From Megamonas sp. UBA1799 (GTDB lineage Bacteria > Bacillota > Negativicutes > Selenomonadales > Selenomonadaceae): a DNA stretch of 44,125 nt. A model generated the notes under the pieces. That model was not told the DNA's origin. It ran no database searches and worked only from the letters and a program-made list of their open reading frames with translations. How positions within the stretch are numbered: position 1 is the stretch's first letter; every line of letters begins with the position of its first letter. This document shows, piece by piece, positions 7,760 to 14,890 of the stretch. The position numbers and the translations under genes were made by a program. Where the stretch lies: contig DCFR01000076.1 of NCBI GenBank assembly GCA_002319815.1, positions 1-44,125 on the forward strand. The letters run 5' to 3'.

Positions 7760-7786
7760 GGTAAGATAAAAATCAGGGTGATGATA

Positions 7787-8497
7787 ATGAAGGTAGAAAT
7801 GATAAAAAAAGCGTTTCGGGTGGCTTTTCCTTATACGGTTCCAATTTTTGCCGGGTTTTGGTTTCTGGGGCTGACATATGGTATTTTTATGCATGCCGCC
7901 GGCTTTAGTTTCTGGTATCCGGCGCTGATGAGTCTGACGATTTTTGCCGGCTCGGTGGAGTTCCTGACGGTGCCGATGCTGCTGGGGCCGTTCGCGCCAT
8001 TATCGGCGCTGGCGATTACACTGATGGTGAACGCCCGGCATTTATTCTATGGGATTTCCATGCTGGAAAAATTTCGGGGCACCGGTTGGAAAAAGCCCTA
8101 TCTGATTTATGGGATGTGCGATGAAAGTTTTTCAATCAATTTTACCGCGCATATTCCGGCGGAGGTGGATCGCGGCTGGTTTATGTTTTTTGTCACTTTG
8201 CTAAATCATATTTATTGGTTCACCGGAGCGCTGCTGGGAGGGCTTTGCGGAGCTTGGCTGCATTTTAATACAGCGGGTCTGGATTTTGTAATGACGGCGA
8301 TGTTCGTGGTTATTTTCTTTGAGAATTGGCGGCAGGAAGAGCGGCATGAAAGTTCGCTCTGGGGTCTGGGAATTTCGGTTGTGAGTCTGGTCGTTTTTGG
8401 CGCAGGGCATTTTATTATCCCCGCGATGCTGGGCATTCTCGGCGTACTGACCTGGCGCCGGGGACGGCGGGAAATGGAAGGGGAGCTGGTAAAATGA
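7787..8497 (+). CDS. azlC: Branched-chain amino acid exporter, large subunit AzlC
   Basis: AzlC is the large membrane subunit of the two-component AzlCD exporter for branched-chain amino acids and analogues. This protein has 236 residues and several hydrophobic helices. Family features are FWFLGLTYGIFMHAAGFS, the SVEFLTVPML segment and the NARHLFYGISML motif. The start is uncertain. The ATG at 7787 has AGGGTG 6 bases upstream, but ATGs at 7781 and 7799 are also in frame, and one at 7736 would overlap the promoter region. It overlaps azlD by 4 bases. The divergent MocR gene is its likely regulator. Confidence 0.9.
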   Translation: MKVEMIKKAFRVAFPYTVPIFAGFWFLGLTYGIFMHAAGFSFWYPALMSLTIFAGSVEFLTVPMLLGPFAPLSALAITLMVNARHLFYGISMLEKFRGTGWKKPYLIYGMCDESFSINFTAHIPAEVDRGWFMFFVTLLNHIYWFTGALLGGLCGAWLHFNTAGLDFVMTAMFVVIFFENWRQEERHESSLWGLGISVVSLVVFGAGHFIIPAMLGILGVLTWRRGRREMEGELVK

Positions 8498-8820
8498 CGG
8501 GAATGGAACGATTGATCATTATCGGCATGGTTTTGTTGGGAACGCTGCTGACCCGGTTCCTGCCGTTCCTGGTTTTTCCGACAGGGAAACCGGTGCCGCC
8601 TTATATCCGCTATCTGGGTCGGGTTTTGCCCGGCGCCGTGTTCGGAATGCTGGTGATTTACTGCCTGAAGGACATCCAGTGGCTGCAGAGCGGGCACGGA
8701 CTGCCTGAACTGTTGTCGCTCGGCGTCGTGCTGGGGCTGCAATCCTGGCGTCGGCAGATGCTTCTTTCCATAGCCGGGGGCACTGCCTGCCACATGCTGC
8801 TGGTGCAATATATTTTTTGA
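8494..8820 (+). CDS. azlD: Branched-chain amino acid exporter, small subunit AzlD
   Basis: AzlD is the small, about 108-residue membrane partner of AzlC. The sequence has about four hydrophobic segments. The family pattern TRFLPFLVFP near residues 20-29 and a PGAVFGMLVIYCL segment are visible. Its ATG overlaps the azlC stop (ATGA), so the two subunits are translationally coupled. A sirtuin gene follows 57 bases downstream with no terminator between, so it may be in the same transcript. Confidence 0.9.
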   Translation: MTGMERLIIIGMVLLGTLLTRFLPFLVFPTGKPVPPYIRYLGRVLPGAVFGMLVIYCLKDIQWLQSGHGLPELLSLGVVLGLQSWRRQMLLSIAGGTACHMLLVQYIF

Positions 8821-8877
8821 GCTTTTGATAGAAACAGCGTTGGCGGCAAAAAAATCGCTGTGCGGGAGGGAATGGGC

Positions 8878-9618
8878 ATGGAAGAGCAGATCGAGAAACT
8901 GACGGAAATCCTGCGGGCAAGTCATAAGATGGTCTTTTTTGGCGGCGCGGGGATTTCAACGGAATCGGGAATACCGGATTTTCGCAGTTTCAACGGGCTT
9001 TGGAATGAAAAATTGCAGCTGCAGCTGCGCCCGGAGCAACTGGTGTCGCATACGTATTTCCTGCGTTATCCGGAAGCCTTTTTTGCCTTTTATCGTGAAA
9101 AATTAATTTATCCTGCGGCTAAACCAAATGCCGCGCATTTTGCGCTGGCTCAGCTGGAGCAAATGGGCAAGCTGCAGGCGGTGATAACGCAAAATATTGA
9201 CGGGCTGCATCAGGCGGCCGGCTCTAAAAATGTGTATGAATTGCATGGTTCCGTACTGCGCAACTATTGTATGGATTGCGGTGCGTTTTATCCGGTCGAT
9301 TTTGTTCTGGCAGCGGCAGGGATTCCTCGCTGTCCGCAGTGCGGCGGCATCGTGAAGCCGGATGTTGTTCTCTATGAGGAACCGCTTGACAGCGAGGTCA
9401 TCACCGATGCGATGGACGCGATCCGTACGGCGGATACCCTGCTCATTGGCGGAACCTCGCTGGTCGTTTATCCGGCGGCGGGGCTGATTGATTATTTTCA
9501 GGGGAAGCATCTCGTACTGATTAATAAGAGTATAACCGGGGCGGATTACCGGGCTGAGCTGGTGATTCATGCTCCCGCCGGAGAAGTACTCGGAAAGGCG
9601 GCGGCAGCGCTGTCCTGA
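8878..9618 (+). CDS. cobB: NAD-dependent protein deacylase (sirtuin, Sir2 family)
   Basis: This 246-residue sirtuin removes acyl groups from protein lysines using NAD+. Motifs are GAGISTESGIPDFRS at residues 23-37, TQNIDGLH at 104-111 and the catalytic His123 in ELHGSV. A structural zinc site is formed by Cys131, Cys134, Cys152 and Cys155. The ATG at 8878 was chosen because GGGAGGG lies 7 bases upstream; upstream in-frame GTG and ATG codons would overlap the RBS. It follows azlCD closely. Bacterial CobB often regulates acetyl-CoA synthetase, but nothing here shows the substrate. Confidence 0.93.
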   Translation: MEEQIEKLTEILRASHKMVFFGGAGISTESGIPDFRSFNGLWNEKLQLQLRPEQLVSHTYFLRYPEAFFAFYREKLIYPAAKPNAAHFALAQLEQMGKLQAVITQNIDGLHQAAGSKNVYELHGSVLRNYCMDCGAFYPVDFVLAAAGIPRCPQCGGIVKPDVVLYEEPLDSEVITDAMDAIRTADTLLIGGTSLVVYPAAGLIDYFQGKHLVLINKSITGADYRAELVIHAPAGEVLGKAAAALS

Positions 9619-9678
9619 GGCCGCGTCTGCCGCCGGGCGGCGATGGTTCCGGCCATGCCGGCGGCGGAGCAAAAACGC

Positions 9679-9707
9679 TTGACTATTAGCATAGGATACA
9701 TTAGAAT
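9679..9707 (+). promoter_or_regulatory. Promoter of the glmS transcription unit
   Basis: TTGACT (9679-9684) and TAGAAT (9702-9707) are 17 bp apart. The predicted transcript starts near 9714 and carries a leader of over 300 bases that includes a hairpin and the glmS ribozyme. Confidence 0.7.
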
Positions 9708-9722
9708 ATGTTACAAGTAGTG

Positions 9723-9756
9723 GCAAAGGAGCGCACGCGTTCCTTTGCTTTGTTTA
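9723..9756 (+). terminator. Terminator-like hairpin in the glmS leader
   Basis: Positions 9723-9733 pair with 9738-9748 in an 11-bp stem with a CACG loop and one G-U pair, followed by TTTGTTTAT. It starts about 10 bases after the predicted transcription start. It could end sirtuin transcription, attenuate glmS, or both. Confidence 0.6.
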
Positions 9757-9841
9757 TGCTGCTGAGAAAGCAAGACAGATTTTCCTGTTGTCTGTGTTGG
9801 CAGAAAGGAAGTGCAGTTGTAGTTTAAAAGATTTTCATCTT

Positions 9842-9990
9842 AGCGCGAGCTCTTGCCTGTGGGGCAAGAGGACGAGGGAGAGGTTGTCGAATGATCAGCG
9901 GATGCCTCTCGGCCGGGTCCGGTCGTCAAGAGCTGTTAAAGCCGGTGGGTAACTGCCGGGACAAAGCAGTGTGCAGGGACCAGCAAACAG
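9842..9990 (+). ncRNA. glmS ribozyme (glucosamine-6-phosphate-activated self-cleaving riboswitch)
   Basis: The conserved core is recognisable by eye. It has the cleavage-site AGCGC at 9842-9846 (cut between A9842 and G9843), CTGTGGGGCAAGAGGACGAGG at about 9857-9877, and TCGAATGATCAGCGGATG at about 9888-9905, with CTCTCGG directly after. A GGTGGGTAACTGCC segment and the closing helices follow at about 9943-9985. Glucosamine-6-phosphate acts as the cofactor for cleavage; the downstream product is then degraded and GlmS synthesis falls. It sits directly before glmS, as always. The 3' border is approximate. Confidence 0.93.
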
Positions 9991-10047
9991 GGAAAAAGTT
10001 TGAATTTGAAAGTTTAGTTTGACGGAGAATACGGAGGTTCTTAAATT

Positions 10048-11877
10048 ATGTGTGGTATTGTAGGTTATGTAGGCGATGGACAAGCAACGCCTTTTCTTTT
10101 GGAAGGACTCACGAAATTGGAATATCGCGGCTATGATTCTGCCGGGATTGCCGTTTATGACGGCAAAAGCATCCGGGTGGAAAAAAGCGTGGGCCGGCTG
10201 GTTTCATTGAAGGAAAAAATTGCTGGTAATGAACCGTCCGGCATGGTAGGAATTGGTCATACGCGCTGGGCTACGCATGGCCGTCCGTCTGATCTCAATG
10301 CGCATCCGCATACGGATTGTACCGGCGATTTTGTGGTGGTGCATAATGGCATTATTGAAAACTATATGGCGCTCAAAGAGGATTTGATCAAAAAAGGGCA
10401 TGTATTTAAATCAGAAACGGATACTGAGGTTATTGCCCATATGATGGAAGAACTCTACAATGGGGATTTTGAAGCTACAGTGCGCGACGTACTGAATCGC
10501 ATTGACGGTTCCTATTCGCTCGTTTTCATGTCGCGCCGCGACCCGGATCGTCTGATTTGCACCAAGCAGGATAATCCGTTGGTTATCGGGCTGGGCGAAG
10601 GGGAGAATTTTATCGCTTCCGATATTCCGGCGATTATCTCCCGTACCCGTCGGACCTATATCCTGAATGATGGCGAAATTGCCGTCATTCGCAAGGATTC
10701 TGTCTGGGTGACCAATCGTGAGGGCGAGCCGATCACAAAGAAGGTATTTGAGGTCAACTGGAATGCCGAAGCAGCGGAAAAAGGCGGCTATGAGCATTTT
10801 ATGCTTAAAGAGATTCATGAGCAGCCGAAGGCAGTGCGCGATACGATGTCGGCGCGGCTGGCGAAAGATGACAGCGCGGTGGTGCTCGATGAACTCAAAT
10901 GGAACGAAGATTTTCTGAATTCCTTCCATAAAATATTTATTGTGGCCTGCGGCACGGCGTATCATGCCGGTCTGGTCGGGAAATATTATATTGAGCGTTT
11001 GGCGCGTATCCCGGTGGAGTGCGACATCGCTTCGGAATTCCGGTATCGGTCTCCAATCATCGACGATTGTACACTGACCATTGTGATCAGCCAGTCCGGC
11101 GAGACCATCGACACCTTGGCGGCGCTGAAAGAAGCCAAACGTCTTGGTTCGAAGACGTTGGCGGTCACCAATGTGGTCGGGTCGTCCATTGCCCGGGAGG
11201 CCGATCAGGTGATTTACACCTGGGCGGGTCCAGAGATCGCCGTGGCTTCGACGAAAGCTTATACAACACAGCTGATTGTCATGTTTATGCTGGCGCTTTA
11301 TATGGCGGGTATCCGGCGCACGCTGCCGGCGGCGCGCATTCATGAACTCATCGGCAAGCTCCGGCAGATTCCGGCGCAGATCAGTGAGACGCTGGAAGAT
11401 GTAGAGCCAATCAAAACCTTTGCCAAGGTTTATGGTTTCAATGAAGATGTGTTTTTCATCGGCCGGTCGCTCGACTATGATGTGGCGCTGGAAGGCTCGC
11501 TGAAACTCAAGGAAATTTCTTATATTCATGCCGAAGCTTATGCGGCCGGAGAACTCAAACATGGCACGCTGGCTTTGATCGTCGAGGGGATTCCGGTGAT
11601 TGCGCTGGCAACGCAGAAGAGCGTTTACGAAAAAACGCTTTCCAACATCAAGGAAGTAAAGGCACGCGATGCGGTCGTTATCGGCATTGCCGCCGCCAAT
11701 GATACGGAGCTGGAAAAATATGTCGATCATGTGATCAAGGTACCGGAGACGGATGAACTTCTCATTCCGCTGCTGACGGTGGTGCCTTTGCAGTTATTGG
11801 CCTATTATGCAGCGATTACGCGCGGCAGTGATGTCGATAAACCCCGTAATTTGGCGAAGTCGGTTACAGTAGAATAA
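10048..11877 (+). CDS. glmS: Glutamine-fructose-6-phosphate aminotransferase GlmS
   Basis: GlmS converts fructose-6-phosphate and glutamine to glucosamine-6-phosphate, the first step toward UDP-GlcNAc for peptidoglycan. It has 609 residues, normal for the family. The N-terminal glutaminase domain starts MCGIVGYVG, with Cys2 as the nucleophile after removal of Met1. Two SIS isomerase domains follow, with SQSGETIDT and the C-terminal KPRNLAKSVTVE signature. GGAGG at 10033-10037 precedes the ATG by 10 bases. Expression is controlled by the glmS ribozyme in its leader. The product feeds the cell-wall pathway encoded later in the window. Confidence 0.98.
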   Translation: MCGIVGYVGDGQATPFLLEGLTKLEYRGYDSAGIAVYDGKSIRVEKSVGRLVSLKEKIAGNEPSGMVGIGHTRWATHGRPSDLNAHPHTDCTGDFVVVHNGIIENYMALKEDLIKKGHVFKSETDTEVIAHMMEELYNGDFEATVRDVLNRIDGSYSLVFMSRRDPDRLICTKQDNPLVIGLGEGENFIASDIPAIISRTRRTYILNDGEIAVIRKDSVWVTNREGEPITKKVFEVNWNAEAAEKGGYEHFMLKEIHEQPKAVRDTMSARLAKDDSAVVLDELKWNEDFLNSFHKIFIVACGTAYHAGLVGKYYIERLARIPVECDIASEFRYRSPIIDDCTLTIVISQSGETIDTLAALKEAKRLGSKTLAVTNVVGSSIAREADQVIYTWAGPEIAVASTKAYTTQLIVMFMLALYMAGIRRTLPAARIHELIGKLRQIPAQISETLEDVEPIKTFAKVYGFNEDVFFIGRSLDYDVALEGSLKLKEISYIHAEAYAAGELKHGTLALIVEGIPVIALATQKSVYEKTLSNIKEVKARDAVVIGIAAANDTELEKYVDHVIKVPETDELLIPLLTVVPLQLLAYYAAITRGSDVDKPRNLAKSVTVE

Positions 11878-11886
11878 AACATAGCA

Positions 11887-11927
11887 GGGAGCTGTTGCCT
11901 ATGGGCAATGGCTCCTTTTATTTTGTT
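11887..11927 (+). terminator. glmS terminator
   Basis: GGAGCTGTTGCC pairs with GGCAATGGCTCC across a short loop, with a wobble pair, followed by TTTTATTTTGTTTT. Confidence 0.85.
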
Positions 11928-11931
11928 TTCC

Positions 11932-11961
11932 TTGACAAGGACGGTCAATTTGTACTATGAT
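11932..11961 (+). promoter_or_regulatory. Promoter of guaB
   Basis: A perfect -35 TTGACA (11932-11937) and TATGAT (11956-11961) are 18 bp apart. The transcript should start near 11968. Confidence 0.75.
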
Positions 11962-11974
11962 AGCTTAAATATCT

Positions 11975-12001
11975 AAAAGGGATTAGCGCAAGTCCTTTTT
12001 T
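11975..12001 (+). terminator. Terminator-like hairpin in the guaB leader
   Basis: AAAAGGGATT (11975-11984) pairs with AAGTCCTTTT, allowing one bulged G and one U-G pair, around an AGCGC loop. A T run follows. It lies between the guaB promoter and start codon, beginning about 7 bases after the predicted start site, and looks like an attenuator. Confidence 0.55.
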
Positions 12002-12023
12002 ATTCTAAAGAAAAGAAGGGGTT

Positions 12024-13526
12024 ATGGTGGCATTTTATTATGAAGAACCGTCGCATACATTTGGAGAGTACCTTTTGGTACCGGGGTATTCTTCGACGCA
12101 GTGTATGCCGGCGAATGTTTCTCTCCGCACGCCGCTGGTGCGTTTTAAAAAGGGTGAGGAGCCGAAGATCAGCCTGAATATCCCGATGACATCGGCGATC
12201 ATGCAGGCGGTTTCGGATGATCGCATGGCAATCGCGTTGGCCAAAGAGGGCGGCATTTCCTTTATTTTCGGGTCGCAGACGCCGGAACAGGAAGCCGCTA
12301 TGGTCAAGCGGGTGAAAAGCTATAAATCCGGTTTTGTCAGCAGTGATTCCAATATCAAACCGACGATGACGCTCGGTGAGATTCTGGCGCTGAAGGAAGC
12401 AACGGGCCATTCTACGATGGCGGTCACGGAAGACGGGACGCCGACCGGCAAACTGCTCGGCATTGTGACGAGCCGCGATTACCGGGTGACGCGCATGCCG
12501 ATGGATACCAAGGCGGAAGAGTTCATGACGCCGTTTTCCAAGCTGGTTTATGCGGATGCAGATACGACGCTTTCGGAGGCAAACGATCTCATCTGGTCGA
12601 ATAAGCTCAACATGCTGCCGCTCGTTGATAAGACGCAGCGTCTTCGCTATATGGTATTCCGCAAGGATTACACGGATAACAAGGACAATGAACTGGAACT
12701 GGTCGATGGCAGCAAGCGCTACATAGTTGGCGCCGGCATCAATACCCGCGATTATGCCGAGCGGGTGCCGGCTCTGTTGAAAGCCGGCGCGGATGTACTT
12801 TGCATCGATTCTTCGGAAGGATACTCGGAATGGCAGCGCATTACGCTGCAGTATATTCATGAGCATTTTCCCGAGGCCAAGGTCGGCGCAGGCAATGTCG
12901 TTGATCGCGATGGTTTCCGCTTCCTCGCGGAAGCCGGCGCAGACTTTGTCAAGGTTGGCATCGGCGGCGGCTCGATCTGCATCACCCGGGAAACGAAAGG
13001 TATTGGCCGCGGCCAGGCAACAGCTATCATTGATGTTGTGAAGGCACGGGACGAGTACTACAAGGAAACCGGAGTTTATGTGCCGGTTTGCTCGGACGGC
13101 GGCATTGTGCATGACTATCATATGACGCTGGCGCTCGCCATGGGAGCTGATTTTATGATGCTGGGCCGGTATTTCTCCCGCTTTGACGAAAGCCCAACGG
13201 ATAAGGTCAAAATCAATGGTACATTCTATAAAGAGTATTGGGGCGAGGGTTCTAATCGGGCCCGCAATTGGCAGCGCTATGATCTCGGCGGCGACCGCAA
13301 ACTGTCGTTTGAGGAGGGCGTTGATTCCTATGTGCCGTATGCTGGTCCGCTTCGGGACAATGTGCATATCACGCTGAGCAAAGTTCGCTCAACGATGTGC
13401 AACTGCGGCGCTCTGACCATTAAAGAATTACAGGAGAAAGCCAAGCTGACGCTGGTTTCTTCGGTCAGCATCGTGGAAGGCGGTTCGCACGATGTCATTT
13501 TGAAGGATAAATTTTCTTCCCGTTGA
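12024..13526 (+). CDS. guaB: IMP dehydrogenase (clostridial-type variant)
   Basis: This enzyme oxidises IMP to XMP with NAD+, the committed step to GMP. The 500-residue protein has the TIM-barrel halves typical of IMPDH, with two CBS domains inserted at about residues 100-220 (VTSRDYR, EFMTP). The catalytic loop reads GGGSICITRETKGIGRGQ with Cys319 as the nucleophile; most bacterial GuaB proteins have GPGSICTTR there. The SDGG motif and the YFSRFDESP and KEYWGEGSNRARN segments match the variant IMPDH of clostridia and some Bacteroidetes. The ATG has AAGAAGGGG just upstream. It is monocistronic, with its own promoter, leader hairpin and terminator. Confidence 0.93.
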   Translation: MVAFYYEEPSHTFGEYLLVPGYSSTQCMPANVSLRTPLVRFKKGEEPKISLNIPMTSAIMQAVSDDRMAIALAKEGGISFIFGSQTPEQEAAMVKRVKSYKSGFVSSDSNIKPTMTLGEILALKEATGHSTMAVTEDGTPTGKLLGIVTSRDYRVTRMPMDTKAEEFMTPFSKLVYADADTTLSEANDLIWSNKLNMLPLVDKTQRLRYMVFRKDYTDNKDNELELVDGSKRYIVGAGINTRDYAERVPALLKAGADVLCIDSSEGYSEWQRITLQYIHEHFPEAKVGAGNVVDRDGFRFLAEAGADFVKVGIGGGSICITRETKGIGRGQATAIIDVVKARDEYYKETGVYVPVCSDGGIVHDYHMTLALAMGADFMMLGRYFSRFDESPTDKVKINGTFYKEYWGEGSNRARNWQRYDLGGDRKLSFEEGVDSYVPYAGPLRDNVHITLSKVRSTMCNCGALTIKELQEKAKLTLVSSVSIVEGGSHDVILKDKFSSR

Positions 13527-13537
13527 TTAAAAAATGT

Positions 13538-13580
13538 AAAAGCGTTCAACCGGCGACAGGCGGGTTGGACGCTTTTTTTT
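13538..13580. terminator. Terminator shared by guaB and the convergent glycosylase gene
   Basis: AAAAGCGTTCAACC pairs with GGGTTGGACGCTTTT, followed by T8. The reverse strand also ends in a T-rich tract. The glycosylase stop codon begins in the last bases of the T run. Confidence 0.85.
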
Positions 13581-14084
13581 AAGAATGAATGATGCGGCCC
13601 CATTCTTGGATAAGGTCGTCCAGACGCCAGCGGGCATTGGCCGGGCTGGTGGAGGGCAGAGCGTGGAATGCGATGCCTTCGGGAAGGTGCCGGAGCGGAT
13701 TGTTTTTTCGGAAGGTTTGGGCAGATTTGGCGCCGTTAAAGCAAACGGTGCGAATCGCCGGGAAGGCGGCAAAAAAGGCGCTGAAATCGTTGGCGGTTTC
13801 ATTTCGGATGGCTGTGTCCAGGCTGCCGTCGCGGCGGCAGGTATCAATGGAATCCCAGAGGGCGATGTGGTGGACGAGCAGCAGCGCCAGCCGGTCTTCG
13901 TAGCGCGGCGGGACCTCGTCTGTTCCCGTGAGAAGACGGGTGATGAGCGGCCAGAATCGATTTTGTGGATGGGCGTAGTACTGACTGGCTTTTAGCGATG
14001 AGATTCCCGGCATGGAGCCGAGAATAAGCGTGGTGCAGGCAGCGTCTATGCTGGGGGGGAAGCCGATACAGTTGGGCTGAGTCA
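13579..14084 (-). CDS. Hypoxanthine (deoxyinosine)-DNA glycosylase, UDG superfamily family 6
   Basis: This 168-residue protein resembles the HDG family, which excises hypoxanthine (deaminated adenine) from DNA. The key region is LILGSMPGISSLKASQYYAH followed by PQNRFWPLI near the N-terminus, where UDG-superfamily proteins hold their active-site motif 1. FNGAKSAQTF and LPSTSPANA near the C-terminus match motif 2 regions. The ATG at 14084 (MTQPNC) has GGAG 8 bases upstream; a longer in-frame start at 14139 would overlap the promoter. It is monocistronic and convergent with guaB. Substrate assignment comes from family resemblance only. Confidence 0.82.
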
Positions 14085-14121
14085 TTATGAAGTCTCCTTG
14101 ATAGTCTATATTCTTTCTTTC

Positions 14122-14150
14122 ACTATAACGCTTCTTCACTTTCTTTTCAA
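14122..14150 (-). promoter_or_regulatory. Promoter of the DNA glycosylase gene
   Basis: On the minus strand, TTGAAA (complement of 14145-14150) and TATAGT (complement of 14122-14127) are 17 bp apart. It overlaps the -35 region of the divergent regulator promoter. Confidence 0.55.
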
Positions 14151-14176
14151 CATCAGCCAGTATAGTATGATATAAT
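14147..14176 (+). promoter_or_regulatory. Extended -10 promoter of the OmpR-type regulator
   Basis: TATGATATAAT at 14166-14176 is an extended -10 element. The -35 is weak (TCAACA at 14147-14152, 18-bp spacing). Confidence 0.6.
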
Positions 14177-14211
14177 TCAAATAGAAAAACATGGTATAGG
14201 AGGTATTTATC

Positions 14212-14886
14212 ATGCGGGTATTATTGGCAGAGGATGACAAGCGGCTGGGCAAGCTCATCAAATATATGCTGGAACAGAATCAGATTACCGTGGAATGGGT
14301 GCAGCGGGGCGAAGAGATCGTCGAGTATGCAAATTATGAGGAATATGATGTGCTGGTGCTGGACTGGATGATGCCGGGGGAAAGCGGCGTGAGCGCCTGT
14401 AAACGGCTGAGGGAGGAAGGCTACCAGCGGGCTATTCTGATTCTGACGGCGAAGGATGCGGTTGAAGACCGGGTGACGGGGCTTGATGCCGGCGCGGATG
14501 ATTATCTGGTAAAGCCGTTCGAGTTTGCCGAACTGCTGGCGCGGCTGCGGGCTTTGGGCCGCCGAAGCAACCAGAAAATCCAGCAGGATGTCGTGCAGGT
14601 GGGCGAATTTACGTTGAACCGCACGGCGAAGGTATTGAAAAAAAAGGATCAGGTGATTCAGCTTTCGCCGCGTGAGTTTCAGATTTTTGATCTTTTGGCG
14701 CAGAACATCGGTATTGTGGTGCCGCGCGATATTATTCTTGACCGCATCTGGGGTTTGGAGTCGGAGGTAAGCTCCAACAATATTGATTCCTATGTGAAGC
14801 TGATCCGCAAAAAACTGGAGCTGGGCGAAGGTAAGACCATGATTCATACCATTCGCGGCGTCGGCTATAAACTGGAGGCAGAGTGA
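14212..14886 (+). CDS. OmpR/PhoB-family response regulator
   Basis: This 224-residue protein has a receiver domain with acidic residues at EDD (7-9), the phospho-acceptor Asp51 (VLDWMMP) and the conserved KPF. A winged-helix DNA-binding domain covers about residues 128-222 (LSPREFQIFDLL, then NNIDSYVKLIRKKL and HTIRGVGYKL). AGGAGG lies just upstream of the ATG. It is paired with the kinase that begins 4 bases after its stop. The signal and targets are unknown; the kinase lacks a HAMP domain, as CiaH-like kinases do. Confidence 0.93.
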   Translation: MRVLLAEDDKRLGKLIKYMLEQNQITVEWVQRGEEIVEYANYEEYDVLVLDWMMPGESGVSACKRLREEGYQRAILILTAKDAVEDRVTGLDAGADDYLVKPFEFAELLARLRALGRRSNQKIQQDVVQVGEFTLNRTAKVLKKKDQVIQLSPREFQIFDLLAQNIGIVVPRDIILDRIWGLESEVSSNNIDSYVKLIRKKLELGEGKTMIHTIRGVGYKLEAE

Positions 14887-14890
14887 TATT

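Noticed and set aside
10411..11730. 439-codon minus-strand open frame opposite glmS
   Set aside because: It is a shadow of glmS with no start signals or family features.
12000..13367. 455-codon minus-strand open frame opposite guaB
   Set aside because: It is antisense to guaB, which has clear motifs; it has no RBS and no recognisable domain.
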